NCBI RefSeq assembly: GCF_000231055.2
Contig: NZ_CM001466.1
Span: forward strand, 4,403,624 to 4,467,623
DNA length: 64,000 nucleotides
Reading direction: 5' to 3'
Source of the DNA: Saccharomonospora azurea NA-128
Lineage (GTDB): Bacteria; Actinomycetota; Actinomycetes; Mycobacteriales; Pseudonocardiaceae
Below the pieces are notes generated by a model. The model saw nothing but the letters and a program-made list of their open reading frames with translations. It was not told where the DNA came from and did not search any database. Of this stretch, positions 9,856 through 18,450 are shown one piece after another. The first letter of the stretch is position 1. The number at the start of each line of letters is the position of its first letter. Both the position numbers and the translations under genes were made by a program.

Positions 9856-10467
9856 ATGCCGCGTATCCCCGGCGTTCCCACCAAGCAGGCGTCCCCGCTG
9901 TCGCGTCTGCTGTACCGCGTCACGCGACGCCGTTACGGAGCGGTGCCCGAACCGGCCACGGTGTTCGCGCACCAGCCCCGGCTGCTCGTGGCGTGGGGCG
10001 TGCACGAGTCGCTCGTCGAACGGGCCACGAGGGTGCTGCCGTCGAGCGTCGCCGAGCTGGCCGTCTACCGGGCGGCGGTGCGCCTGAACTGCTCGTGGTG
10101 CATCGACTTCGGCACGATGCTGCAGAAGCACGCGGGGCTCGACATCGACCGGCTGCGGCACATCGACGACTACGCCGACTCGTCGCTGTTCACGCGGCAG
10201 GAACGACTCGCGATCGCCTACGCCGACGCGATGACCGAGACGCCGGTGAGTGTCACCGACGAGCAGGTGTTGGAGCTGGAACGCGAGTTCGGCCGCGCCG
10301 GCGTGGTCGAGCTGACCTACCTCGTCGGGTTGGAGAACGCCCGAGGGCGGGTCAACAGCGCTCTCGGGCTCACCGACCAGGGGTTCACCTCCGGCGACGC
10401 GTGCCGCGTCCCTGTGCCCTCGGACGTCGACACTGCTGACACCGACGTCACCGCGGAACCCGCGTGA
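9856..10467 (+). CDS. Carboxymuconolactone decarboxylase/AhpD-like protein
   Basis: A 203-aa helical protein of the CMD/AhpD-like family, with a C79-x2-C82 redox pair in RLNCSWCIDFG followed by the conserved region leading to LAYADAMTETPVSVTDEQV. Members act as alkylhydroperoxidase-like or decarboxylase-like enzymes; the CxxC suggests a redox role. A GAGGAGG ribosome site precedes ATG 9856. Genes of this kind are the standard partners of ECF41 sigma factors. Here the pair is convergent with a 20-bp 3' overlap, and the target promoter is visible at 9785-9811. It is probably induced by that sigma factor. Confidence 0.88.
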   Translation: MPRIPGVPTKQASPLSRLLYRVTRRRYGAVPEPATVFAHQPRLLVAWGVHESLVERATRVLPSSVAELAVYRAAVRLNCSWCIDFGTMLQKHAGLDIDRLRHIDDYADSSLFTRQERLAIAYADAMTETPVSVTDEQVLELEREFGRAGVVELTYLVGLENARGRVNSALGLTDQGFTSGDACRVPVPSDVDTADTDVTAEPA

Positions 10468-11389
10468 GTTTGTCGGGATTGACGACGTCGTAGATGGCCA
10501 CGATCCGGCCGTCCCGGACGGCGAGGGTCTGCACGTGCTCGTCGAGGTCGCGGTAGTGGCCGTCGCCGGGTTCGGCCGGGATGTGGAAACCGAGATCGCC
10601 GTTGACCAGCACCGACCTACCGGCCGTGAGCGTCCCCGGCCGGTAGGTGGCGACCACGCCGAGGAGGAAGCGGGCGACCTTGTCGACCCCGGTGACGACG
10701 CGGCGGGCGGTGCGGCCCCGGCCGTCGGAGTCGCCGACCAGGCGCACGTCGGGGTGCAGGACCTCGGCGACGGCCCGCACGTCTCCGGCGGCGATCGCGG
10801 CGAGCAACCGCTCGACGATTCGCTGCTGCTGCTCCAGCGGTTCGCGCGGCGGCGGTTCGGCCTGGGCGACGGCCCGGCGGCCGCGCGAGGCGTGCTGCCG
10901 CGCCGCCGCCGGGGAGCAGCCGAGGACGTCGGCGATCTCGTCGAACGGCACGTCGAACGCGTCGTGCAGCACGAACGCCACGCGCTGCTGCGGCGACAAC
11001 GAATCGAGCACCACCATGGCCGCCATCCGCACGGCGTCGTCGCGCACCACCGTGTCGAGCGGGTCGTCGGGACGCGAGGCACCGAGCGGCGTCACGATCG
11101 GCTCCGGCAGCCACTCGCCGACGTAGCGTTCGCGCCGCGCGGCCGCCGAGCGCAGGCGGTCGAGACACACGCGGGCGACCACCGTGGTGCACCACGCGCG
11201 CAGATCACGGATGCTCTCGCGCTCGGCGTCCGGCAGGCCGGCCCAGCGCAGCCACGTCTCCTGCACGGCGTCTTCGGCGTCGGCCAGCGAGCCCGTCAGC
11301 CGGTAGCCCACCGAAAGCAGCGTGCCCCGCAGCGCGGAGAACTCCCGGACGTCGGCGCCAGGTGCTCCGGTGACGTGATCGGACTCCAT
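10448..11389 (-). CDS. ECF41-family RNA polymerase sigma factor with SnoaL-like C-terminal domain
   Basis: A 313-aa extracytoplasmic-function sigma factor. Sigma region 2 is seen in SALRGTLLSVGYRLTGSLADAEDAVQETWLRW and region 4 in LSPQQRVAFVLHDAFDVPFDEIADVLGCSPAAARQ. A C-terminal SnoaL/NTF2-like domain follows. ECF41 hallmarks are the WLPEP motif in the linker (residues 93-97) and the terminal NPDKL motif. The usual DGGGK-like motif is modified to SDGRGR. In this group the C-terminal domain acts as a built-in regulator in place of an anti-sigma factor. The gene is convergent with the CMD gene, its likely target. Confidence 0.92.
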   Translation of the reverse strand: MESDHVTGAPGADVREFSALRGTLLSVGYRLTGSLADAEDAVQETWLRWAGLPDAERESIRDLRAWCTTVVARVCLDRLRSAAARRERYVGEWLPEPIVTPLGASRPDDPLDTVVRDDAVRMAAMVVLDSLSPQQRVAFVLHDAFDVPFDEIADVLGCSPAAARQHASRGRRAVAQAEPPPREPLEQQQRIVERLLAAIAAGDVRAVAEVLHPDVRLVGDSDGRGRTARRVVTGVDKVARFLLGVVATYRPGTLTAGRSVLVNGDLGFHIPAEPGDGHYRDLDEHVQTLAVRDGRIVAIYDVVNPDKLTRVPR

Positions 11390-11447
11390 CGCCGCAGTAT
11401 GAGCCAGGCGAGAATTCCCGTCACGGCCGGTGTTCTACAGTGGGGCA

Positions 11448-13349
11448 GTGGCGGGACGGATCCGGGAAAGCGACATCGCGCAGGTGCGTGACCGCAATCG
11501 GATCGACGAGGTCGTCGGCGAATATGTGGCCCTGCGCAGGGCGGGCGGCGGTGCCCTCAAGGGACTGTGTCCCTTCCACGAGGAGAAGACCCCGTCGTTC
11601 AACGTGCGGCCCACCCATGGCACGTTCCACTGCTTCGGCTGCGGCGAGGGCGGCGACGTCATCAAGTTCGTCATGCAGATCGAGCACCTCGGATTCGTCG
11701 AGTCCGTCGAGCGGCTCGCCGACCGCATCGGGCTGCACCTCACCTACGAGGGCGGTGGCGCGTCGGTCCGCCGCGACCGCGGCTCCCGGCTCCGCCTGGT
11801 GGAGGCGCACAAGGCCGCCCAGGCCTTCTACGCCGAGCAGCTCATGACGCCGGAGGCGGAGGCCGCGCGGACGTTCCTCACCGAGCGCGGATTCGACCAG
11901 GCCGCGTGGACGACGTTCGGCTGCGGGTTCGCCCCCGCCGGCTGGGACCGGTTGACCAAGCACCTGATCCGCAGCGGGTTCGAACTCTCCGAGCTCTACA
12001 AGGCGCAGCTGTCGAAGGAGGGCCGTCGCGGCCCGATCGACCGCTTCCACCGCAGGCTCGTCTGGCCGATCAAGGACCGCGGCGGCGACGTCGTCGGGTT
12101 CGGTGCGCGCCGGTTGTTCGACGACGACCCGATCCAGGCGAAGTACCTGAACACCAGCGAGAGCCCCATCTACAAGAAGTCGCAGGTGCTCTTCGGGCTC
12201 GACCAGGCCAAGCGCGAGATCTCCCGCCGCCACCAGGTGGTCGTCGTCGAGGGTTACACCGACGTGATGGCCATGCACGAGGCCGGCGTGCCCACGGCGG
12301 TGGCGTCGTCGGGCACCGCGTTCGGCGAGGAGCACATGCGGGTGCTGCGCCAGATCATGATGGACGACGACACCTTCCGCGGTGAGGTGATCTTCACCTT
12401 CGACGGCGATGCGGCGGGGCAGAAGGCCGCGCTCAAGGCCTTCGAGGGCGACCAGACGTTCGCCGGCCAGACTTACATCGCCGTGGCCCCCGACGGCATG
12501 GACCCCTGCGAGCTGCGGCTGGCGAAGGGCGACGCCGCCGTGCGTGACCTGGTGGCACGCCGCATCCCGCTGTTCGAGTTCGCGATCCGCAGTCTGCTCT
12601 CCGACTACGACCTCGACTCGGTGGACGGCCAGGTGGCGGCCCTGCAACGCACGGTGCCGCTGGTGGCGCAGATCAAGGACCGCGCCAAGCGCGACGGCTA
12701 CGCCACCAAGCTGGCCTGGTGGGTCGGCTGGCAGGACGAGGCCATGGTCGTGCGGCGCGTGCGCGAGAGCGCGGGCGCGCCGGTGAAGGCGAACGGCGTC
12801 CGGCGTGCTCCGGCGCGCAGTGGCGAGTCGTCCGGTGGGCGGCGTCCCACCCAGCTGGAGCGCCCCGACCCCCGGAACCCGGATCTGCGGGCGCAGCGGG
12901 AGTCGTTGAAGGCGGCCCTGCAGGAACCCGCGCTGGCCGGTCCCGAGTACGACGCGCTGCCGGAGGACGCGTTCGTCCACCCCGCGTACGTGGGCGTGCA
13001 CCGCGCGATCCTCAAGGCGGGCGGCACCACCAGCGGACTCACCGGCCCCGCACTCATCGAGGCCGCCGCCTCGCACGCCGAGGACCCCACCGTCGCGTCG
13101 TTGCTGTCGGAGCTGGCGGTGGAACCGCTGAAGTCGACGGGCGACACCGACGTGCGCTACGTGTCGAGCGTGCTCGCCGCCGTGCAGGAGAACCTCGTCG
13201 GCAGGCAGATCGGCGAGCTCAAGTCGCGGTTGCAGCGGCTGTCTCCGGTGGACGCGGCCGAGGAGTACCGCGCGCTCTTCGGGGACCTCGTGGCACTGGA
13301 GCAGTACCGCAAGGCGTTGCGGGAGCAGGCGATGGGCGGATGGGACTGA
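11448..13349 (+). CDS. dnaG: DNA primase
   Basis: A 633-aa primase that makes RNA primers at the replication fork. The N-terminal CHC2 zinc finger is visible as C41-x2-H44 and C62-x2-C65. The Toprim domain includes VVVEGYTDVMAMHEAG (catalytic Glu) and FTFDGDAAGQKAA (metal-binding Asp). The C-terminal part is the helicase-binding region. GTG 11448 was chosen because it gives the conserved beginning MAGRIRESDIAQVRDRN; an in-frame GTG at 11430 adds six residues that look like leader. The downstream gene starts five bases after the stop. Confidence 0.96.
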   Translation: MAGRIRESDIAQVRDRNRIDEVVGEYVALRRAGGGALKGLCPFHEEKTPSFNVRPTHGTFHCFGCGEGGDVIKFVMQIEHLGFVESVERLADRIGLHLTYEGGGASVRRDRGSRLRLVEAHKAAQAFYAEQLMTPEAEAARTFLTERGFDQAAWTTFGCGFAPAGWDRLTKHLIRSGFELSELYKAQLSKEGRRGPIDRFHRRLVWPIKDRGGDVVGFGARRLFDDDPIQAKYLNTSESPIYKKSQVLFGLDQAKREISRRHQVVVVEGYTDVMAMHEAGVPTAVASSGTAFGEEHMRVLRQIMMDDDTFRGEVIFTFDGDAAGQKAALKAFEGDQTFAGQTYIAVAPDGMDPCELRLAKGDAAVRDLVARRIPLFEFAIRSLLSDYDLDSVDGQVAALQRTVPLVAQIKDRAKRDGYATKLAWWVGWQDEAMVVRRVRESAGAPVKANGVRRAPARSGESSGGRRPTQLERPDPRNPDLRAQRESLKAALQEPALAGPEYDALPEDAFVHPAYVGVHRAILKAGGTTSGLTGPALIEAAASHAEDPTVASLLSELAVEPLKSTGDTDVRYVSSVLAAVQENLVGRQIGELKSRLQRLSPVDAAEEYRALFGDLVALEQYRKALREQAMGGWD

Positions 13350-13353
13350 TCGC

Positions 13354-13890
13354 GTGAGTGTGTGGCGCAGGATCTTCGGTCCGGCGGTGCCGGACGAGGT
13401 GCGCGAGCGGCTGGCGGCCGACGAGCACGTGCTCGCCGCGGCGGACAGCGGGACGGGGGGACACGTCGCGGTCAGTGCGCTCGGCCTGTGGGTGCCCGGC
13501 GGCGACGGGCCGCGCCGCATCGGCTGGGACCTGATCAGCAAGGCGGTGTGGAGCGGCGACGCGCTGGTCGTCACCGAAGCCGAGGTCGCCGAGCGCGCCG
13601 GTGAGGCGGTGGTGTTGCGGGACCTGCCGCCGGTCCGCCACGTGCTGTCGAAGCCCGGCCGCATCCCGTATCTGGTGCGGCAGCGCGTGGAGAGCTCGAT
13701 CCGCTCGCGCTACCGCAAGGAGCTGCCCGGCGGCGGTGCGTGGTTCGTGGTGCGCAAGCTGCCCGGCACCGACGGCGTGGTGCTTCAGGTGCGGCCCGAT
13801 CCCGGCACCGAGCCCGACGTCGTGCGCGACATCGCCCGCGAGGCGGCGGCGAAACTCGTTAGCCCGAGCGGAGATCGCCCTGCGACGTAG
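13354..13890 (+). CDS. Conserved hypothetical protein downstream of dnaG
   Basis: A 178-aa soluble protein. I recognise it only by position, since actinobacterial genomes commonly have a protein of this type just after dnaG. It opens with WRRIFGPAVPDEVRERL and contains ISKAVWSG and LRDLPPVRHVLSKPGRIPYLVRQRVESSI. There is no membrane helix and no motif that names an activity. GTG 13354 follows the dnaG stop by four bases, so it is almost certainly co-transcribed with dnaG. Confidence 0.75.
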   Translation: MSVWRRIFGPAVPDEVRERLAADEHVLAAADSGTGGHVAVSALGLWVPGGDGPRRIGWDLISKAVWSGDALVVTEAEVAERAGEAVVLRDLPPVRHVLSKPGRIPYLVRQRVESSIRSRYRKELPGGGAWFVVRKLPGTDGVVLQVRPDPGTEPDVVRDIAREAAAKLVSPSGDRPAT

Positions 13891-13980
13891 TCGCGCGCGT
13901 GCGCAGGACGTCGACGGGCGACCTCGACACGCGCTCGCAGGCCGACGACACCCGCGCCCCGCGCTCCTAGCGTCGGGGGC

Positions 13981-14306
13981 ATGAACGAGAAGCTCGCCGA
14001 TCGAGGTCCGACGCTGCTGCGGCGGCTCGGGCTGTCGCCACTCGGGGTCGCCGCACTCGCGCTGTTGGCCGTGCCTCGGGTGATCGCCCACGACCTCGGA
14101 CTCGTCGATCCGGGACTCAACCTGGTGCTGGTGTTCGCGCCGCCGCTGGTGTGGCTGGTCGTGGTGCTCGCCCGCCGCGTTGGGAGGAGGTCGTGCTGCG
14201 CGGGTTCGCGTGCGTGAGCAGCGTGGTCACCGGCTTCCTGGTCGGCGTGGTGACGGGTGTCGTGGCGTGGGGGCTCGCCACAGTCCCGGCACTGACGCGG
14301 CGGTAG
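13981..14306 (+). pseudogene. Small two-helix membrane protein split by a frameshift
   Basis: ATG 13981 begins a membrane protein (LSPLGVAALALLAVPRVIAHDLG, then a second helix ending LVWLVVVLARR). That frame then becomes implausible and stops at 14217. The other register from about 14166 reads ARPPRWEEVVLRGFAC and a clear third helix (VVTGFLVGVVTGVVAWGLA), with a stop at 14304-14306. The two halves look like one gene of about 108 residues broken by a -1/+2 shift between about 14166 and 14180. It could be a real mutation or a base-calling error. Function unknown. Confidence 0.5.
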
Positions 14307-14352
14307 TACGGTCGACTCGATCACTGCCGTCGTCGTCAGGAGGTCCGTGCTC

Positions 14353-15120
14353 GTGTGGGATCCGCAGGCGTATCTGAACTACGGCGAGCTGCGCGCCCGG
14401 CCGTTTCGCGAGCTCGTCGCTCGGATCGGCGCCGCGCGTCCCCGCCGGGTGGTGGATGCGGGCTGCGGCCCGGGAACGCTCACCACAGAGCTCATGCGGC
14501 GGTGGCCCGAGGCGACGGTGGAGGCGTTCGACAACTCCCCGGACATGGTCGCGGCCGCGCGCGAGAACGGCGTGAACGCCGAGCTCCGCGACGTCACCGA
14601 GTGGACCCCGCAGCCCGACACGGACGTGGTCGTGAGCAACGCCGTACTTCAGTGGGTGCCGGGCCACGAGCAGGTGCTCCGTCGCTGGGTTACGGAGCTG
14701 CCGCCCGGCGCGTGGCTGGCGATGCAGGTGCCCGGGAACATGGACGCGCCGTCGCATCGGGCGGTGCGCGAGGTCGCGGCGAGCGAGCGTTGGGCCGAGC
14801 GCCTGCGGTCGGTGCGGTTGCGGGACACGGACGCCGTGCACCAGCCGCTCGACTACGCGGATCTCGTCGCCGACCTCGGTTGCGCGGTGGACGCGTGGGA
14901 GACGACCTACGTCCAGCGCCTCACGGGTGACGACGCGGTGCTGGAGTGGGTCACGGGGACGGCGTTGCGTCCGATCGCCGCCGCCCTCGACGCCGACGAG
15001 TTCGACGCGTTCCGCCGCGACCTGGCACCGTTGCTCGACGACGCCTACCCGCCGCGACCGGACGGCACCACGTGGTTCCCGTTCCGGCGGATCTTCGTGG
15101 TGGCGCGCACTCCGGCGTGA
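14353..15120 (+). CDS. tam: Trans-aconitate 2-methyltransferase-like SAM methyltransferase
   Basis: About 255 aa, a class I SAM-dependent methyltransferase. The opening VWDPQAYLNYGELRARPFREL and the SAM-binding motif I VVDAGCGPGTLTTELMRRWP are followed by EAFDNSPDMVAAAR and by SNAVLQWVPGHEQVL. These are the marks of the Tam family, which methyl-esterifies trans-aconitate and relieves aconitase inhibition. GTG 14353 sits nine bases after AGGAGG (14338-14343) and is preferred to GTG 14347, which is too close. The protein is cytoplasmic. Confidence 0.88.
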   Translation: MWDPQAYLNYGELRARPFRELVARIGAARPRRVVDAGCGPGTLTTELMRRWPEATVEAFDNSPDMVAAARENGVNAELRDVTEWTPQPDTDVVVSNAVLQWVPGHEQVLRRWVTELPPGAWLAMQVPGNMDAPSHRAVREVAASERWAERLRSVRLRDTDAVHQPLDYADLVADLGCAVDAWETTYVQRLTGDDAVLEWVTGTALRPIAAALDADEFDAFRRDLAPLLDDAYPPRPDGTTWFPFRRIFVVARTPA

Positions 15121-15129
15121 GCGGACGAC

Positions 15130-15381
15130 TCAGCGGCCGCTACGGGATTCCGAGGCGACGTGTCCGTCGGGACCGTGCGGCACGCTGTGCCTCCTGTGGG
15201 TGAACGGCAGCCGCTCGCCGACCTTCTCACCCAGCTTCGCGCGCGCCACCCCGGCCGCGCCCTGCACCGCCGGGTGATCGGCCAGCTTGCGGTAGGTGCG
15301 CACGATCTGCTCGTACCGGGCGCGTCCCGCGCGAGCGCCGAGAACGTAACCCGCGGCGGCGCCCACCAGGAACATCTTCAT
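15130..15381 (-). CDS. Small YtxH-like membrane-associated protein
   Basis: An 83-aa protein beginning with a short hydrophobic Gly/Ala segment (MFLVGAAAGYVLGARAGRARYEQI), then an amphipathic helical stretch and a basic end. The GYVLGARAGRxRYEQI pattern is very common in small actinobacterial proteins of unknown function, often called YtxH-like. A GGAGG site precedes the start on the minus strand. It is convergent with tam, nine bases apart. No function can be assigned. Confidence 0.7.
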   Translation of the reverse strand: MKMFLVGAAAGYVLGARAGRARYEQIVRTYRKLADHPAVQGAAGVARAKLGEKVGERLPFTHRRHSVPHGPDGHVASESRSGR

Positions 15382-15535
15382 CGCGGACCTCCAGAGGCGG
15401 ATCAGGTTCTCACCATTGTCGCCCAGGGCCGCCCGACCTGCCGCGCAGTCGACGACGGGGGTGGTGTCCGGGGCCGAAAGCGGGTGCGCTAGAGTATCTC
15501 GCGTCAGGCCGGAGCGATCCGGTCAGGCGAGGCAG

Positions 15536-15608
<73 letters not shown>

Positions 15609-15612
15609 CCGA

Positions 15613-15642
15613 AAGCCCAGGCCGTCAGGCCTGGGCTTTTTT
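15613..15642 (+). terminator. Intrinsic terminator after tRNA-Asn
   Basis: A perfect 11-bp stem (15613-15623 with 15628-15638), GTCA loop and a run of T residues directly after it. It is a classical Rho-independent terminator for the tRNA transcript and could also work for the convergent CYTH gene. Confidence 0.93.
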
Positions 15643-15691
15643 CGTTTCGGGTGATTCCTCGATCCGGGCGGCTCTGGTGGCTGGACACGCC

Positions 15692-16225
15692 CTAGTCGAA
15701 TCGCAGTTGCGGGAAGTCCGCGAGGTCGAGTCCGTAGTGGGCATACACCTTGGTCGTGTTCATCCCGGTCAGCGTGTCCGGGTCGATCTCCAACCACTCC
15801 GCGGCCTCACGGACCGAGGCGACGTCCTCGCCTTCGATCTCCAGGTAGGGCGGGATCTTCGGCCACTCGTCCAGCTCGTACCGCACACCGGCGATCTCCC
15901 AGGTGGTGCGGTAGTTCTCCTGGTACGCCTTCGGCGTGTACCCGAGCATCCGGAGCATCACGTCGGTGGTGTCGAAGTCGCCGACGGTCACTTCCCACTC
16001 GTGGGTGCCGTCGATGCCGTCGTGGTCGATCCGCTTGATCGACAGCGTCGCGCCGGCGTGCGTCTGGCGGAGCCGCATCCACGTCGACGCGTCACCGGGC
16101 ACGATGTCGTACACGTACCGACGCTGGAGCGTCCGCGGCGGCACCACCGTGGCAAGGCTGTTCAGCAGATCCGTGACCTTCTTTCGGTCAACGCCCAAGG
16201 CCTTCGCCTCGTACTCGATCGGCAC
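15692..16225 (-). CDS. CYTH-domain protein (class IV adenylyl cyclase / triphosphatase fold)
   Basis: A 177-aa protein with the CYTH signature E4-x-E6-x-K8 in PIEYEAKAL at the very N-terminus. It also has MRLRQTHAGATLSIKRI and EWEVTVGDFDTTDVMLRMLGYTPKAYQENYRTTW, typical of the triphosphate-tunnel metalloenzyme fold. The family includes CyaB-type cyclases and inorganic or thiamine triphosphatases; which reaction applies cannot be told. GTG 16225 is preceded by GAGGAG on the minus strand and places the ExExK motif correctly. Longer starts up to 16309 are less likely. Confidence 0.85.
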   Translation of the reverse strand: MPIEYEAKALGVDRKKVTDLLNSLATVVPPRTLQRRYVYDIVPGDASTWMRLRQTHAGATLSIKRIDHDGIDGTHEWEVTVGDFDTTDVMLRMLGYTPKAYQENYRTTWEIAGVRYELDEWPKIPPYLEIEGEDVASVREAAEWLEIDPDTLTGMNTTKVYAHYGLDLADFPQLRFD

Positions 16226-16671
16226 GTGACTCCTCTTCTCGGGCGCGTTCTCCGACTCCGACGTTCGAAAACAGTACAGCGATACCGGATCTGGGAGTGG
16301 ATCGCGCACGCGGAGTGGACACCCGGTCGGTGCGAGGTCGTGACGAGGCAGGAGAGGACGCTCCCACCCACCGGGCTGCTCCAGGGGAGGCGGTCAGTGG
16401 CTGCGCGGGCGGCGCTTTCGAAGAGGTTGACTGACCTGGGTGAGCGAGATGCTCGCGCCCACCTCCTGCACGGCAATCGCGATGCGACCCTCGCGGCGCT
16501 GCGACAGGAACGTCACCTCGCACCCCAACAGACGCGTCTGCACCCGATGGTTGGGGACACCACAGCAGTGCTGGTGAGCCTGCATCACGGATCGAATCCC
16601 GAGTTGGTGAACTACGCGGGGTGGGTCGGGATCGGGTCGTCGTTCCGTCGTTCCGGGCCACCGAGCTGTCC
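16226..16671. other. Gene-poor stretch, no recognisable gene
   Basis: About 450 bases between the CYTH gene and the MmyB-like regulator. Open frames on both strands are short, lack convincing ribosome sites and match nothing I recognise. The CYTH promoter presumably lies at its left end. It may hold a decayed gene. Confidence 0.5.
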
Positions 16672-17511
16672 TCACCGCTCGACGGACTCCGTGTCGCGGG
16701 TGGCCGCGAGGGTGCCGAGCAGCGTGAGGGCTTCGGCGCTGACGGAGCCGGGTTCGGCGTGGTAGACGATCAGCTCCTGGCTGGGGGCGGACTTCACGTC
16801 GAACGCGTTCATGTGCAGCGTGAGCTCCCCGACCTCGGGATGGCGGAAACGCTTGCGTTCCAGGCTCTTACCGCGGGCGTCGTGGCGTTGCCAGAGGGCG
16901 GCGAACTCCTCGCTGCGCGCCGTGAGTGAGCCCAGTATCTCGGCGATGCGGGGGTCGTACGGCGACCGGCCGTGCAGAATTCGAAACCCTGCCACCGCGT
17001 AGGCGGCGACGCGGTCCCAATCGGGATAGAAGGTGCGCGCGGCCGGGTCGAGGAAGATGTGCGCCAGCAGGTTCGGGCCGTGGGCGAACCCGTCGAACAG
17101 CGCGTGCGCCAGCCGGTTCGCGGCCAGTACGTCGTACGCCCGGCCCAGGACGACCGCCGGGTTGTCGGGCCACATGTCCATCAGCCGCAACAACTCGGGG
17201 TCGACCCGTTCGGGGGCCGTAGTGTGCGGGACTCCCGGTGTCAGACCCGCGACGCGGAAGAGGTGAAGGCGCGCGTCGTCGTCGAGCTGCAGGACGTCGG
17301 CGAGAGCCGCGAGGATCTGGGCCGAGGGGTGGCGTTCGCGTCCCTGTTCCAGCCGCACGTAGTAGTCGACGCTCATGCCGGCCATCGTCGCCACCTCCTC
17401 CCGGCGCAGGCCCGGCACGCGGCGGATGCCGTGGGTCGCGATGCCGGCGGCGTCCGGGCTGATCCGCGCACGACGGGCCCTCAGGTAGTCGCCGAGGAGG
17501 TTCTCACGCAT
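16672..17511 (-). CDS. XRE-type regulator with MmyB-like ligand domain
   Basis: A 279-aa transcription factor. The N-terminal helix-turn-helix (residues 5-65) contains LGDYLRARRARISP, RRVPGLRREEVATMAGMSVDYYVRLEQGR and the ILAALADVLQLDD continuation. The C-terminal half is the PAS-like MmyB domain, seen in NPAVVLGRAYDVLAANRLAHALF and the NAFDVKSAPSQELIVYHAEPGS ending. Such proteins commonly control a divergent oxidoreductase; here the divergent gene is an SDR enzyme 100 bp away, with an 8-bp inverted repeat between them. Ligand unknown. Confidence 0.9.
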   Translation of the reverse strand: MRENLLGDYLRARRARISPDAAGIATHGIRRVPGLRREEVATMAGMSVDYYVRLEQGRERHPSAQILAALADVLQLDDDARLHLFRVAGLTPGVPHTTAPERVDPELLRLMDMWPDNPAVVLGRAYDVLAANRLAHALFDGFAHGPNLLAHIFLDPAARTFYPDWDRVAAYAVAGFRILHGRSPYDPRIAEILGSLTARSEEFAALWQRHDARGKSLERKRFRHPEVGELTLHMNAFDVKSAPSQELIVYHAEPGSVSAEALTLLGTLAATRDTESVER

Positions 17512-17543
17512 ACCGCCAGGTTAGGTCGCGATGTGGTCCGCTT

Positions 17544-17564
17544 CCTGGGTGTGTCGCACCCAGG
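17544..17564. promoter_or_regulatory. Inverted-repeat operator between MmyB-like regulator and SDR gene
   Basis: CCTGGGTG (17544-17551) and CACCCAGG (17557-17564) form a perfect 8-bp inverted repeat with a five-base centre, midway between the divergent starts. This fits an operator for the XRE/MmyB regulator. A second, GC-rich inverted repeat at 17581-17601 lies in the SDR leader. Confidence 0.5.
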
Positions 17565-17611
17565 CACAGAGTTGCCTTCCTCGGCGGCGCGGTGCCGCCG
17601 AGGGTGGTGTC

Positions 17612-18364
17612 ATGACCAACAACGACACCATCAACACCGGCACGGCAAGGGTCGTCCTGGTGACGGGCGCCTCCAGTGGCATCGGCGAGGCGACGGCTCG
17701 CCACCTGGCGGCCGACGGGCACCACGTCGTGCTGACGGCGCGGCGCACGGACCGGCTCGCCGCAATCGTCGAGGAGATCACCAGCGCCGGGCACAGCGCG
17801 GAAGCCCGGGCTTTGGACGTGGTGGATCGGGGCGCGTTCCAGGCTCTCGTCGACGACGTCGTGGCCACGCGGGGGAGACTCGACGTCCTCGTCGGCAATG
17901 CGGGCGTCATGCTGCTGTCGCGGCTCGACGCCCTGCTCGTCGAGCAATGGGACCGGATGATCGACGTCAACGTCCGCGGCGTCTACAACGGGATCGCGGC
18001 GGTGCTGCCGCACTTCCGGGCGCAGGGGTCGGGACACGTCGTCACGATGGCCTCGATCGGTGCGCACGAGGTGGTCCCGACCTCGGCGATCTACTCGGCG
18101 ACCAAATACGCGGTGTGGGCCCTCACCGAGGGACTGCGGGTGGAATCGGACCCGAGCATTCGCGTCACGACCATCTGTCCGGGCGTGACCGAGTCCGAAC
18201 TGGCAGAGCACATCACCGACCCGCAGGCGGCCGACGCCATGGTCGACTACCGCAAGGCCGCCATCCCGGCCGACGCCATCGCCCGCGCCGTCGGGTTCGC
18301 GGTCTCCCAACCGGGCGACGTCGACGTCAACGAGATCATCGTCCGCCCGGCCGCACAGCGCTGA
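17612..18364 (+). CDS. Short-chain dehydrogenase/reductase
   Basis: A 250-aa classical SDR oxidoreductase. The cofactor motif TGASSGIGEATARHL lies near the N-terminus, the NAG motif appears in LVGNAGVMLLSRL, and the catalytic YSATKYA supplies Tyr and Lys. The RRTDRLAAI segment after beta-2 suggests NADP(H) preference. ATG 17612 follows a GGGTGGTG stretch and gives the standard length. It is divergent from the MmyB-like regulator, its probable controller. The substrate is not predictable. Confidence 0.92.
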   Translation: MTNNDTINTGTARVVLVTGASSGIGEATARHLAADGHHVVLTARRTDRLAAIVEEITSAGHSAEARALDVVDRGAFQALVDDVVATRGRLDVLVGNAGVMLLSRLDALLVEQWDRMIDVNVRGVYNGIAAVLPHFRAQGSGHVVTMASIGAHEVVPTSAIYSATKYAVWALTEGLRVESDPSIRVTTICPGVTESELAEHITDPQAADAMVDYRKAAIPADAIARAVGFAVSQPGDVDVNEIIVRPAAQR

Positions 18365-18450
18365 CCGGGAAGCTCGGGGGTGAGGAGCACCGTCGTTCCG
18401 GGCAGGGTCGGACGACGTGAGCCGTTGCGCGTCCTGCGGACGATCCCGTC

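Noticed and set aside
16394-16675. Small minus-strand gene between CYTH and MmyB-like genes
   Set aside because: No ribosome site, no recognisable family and codon usage not convincing; left as an uncharacterised stretch.
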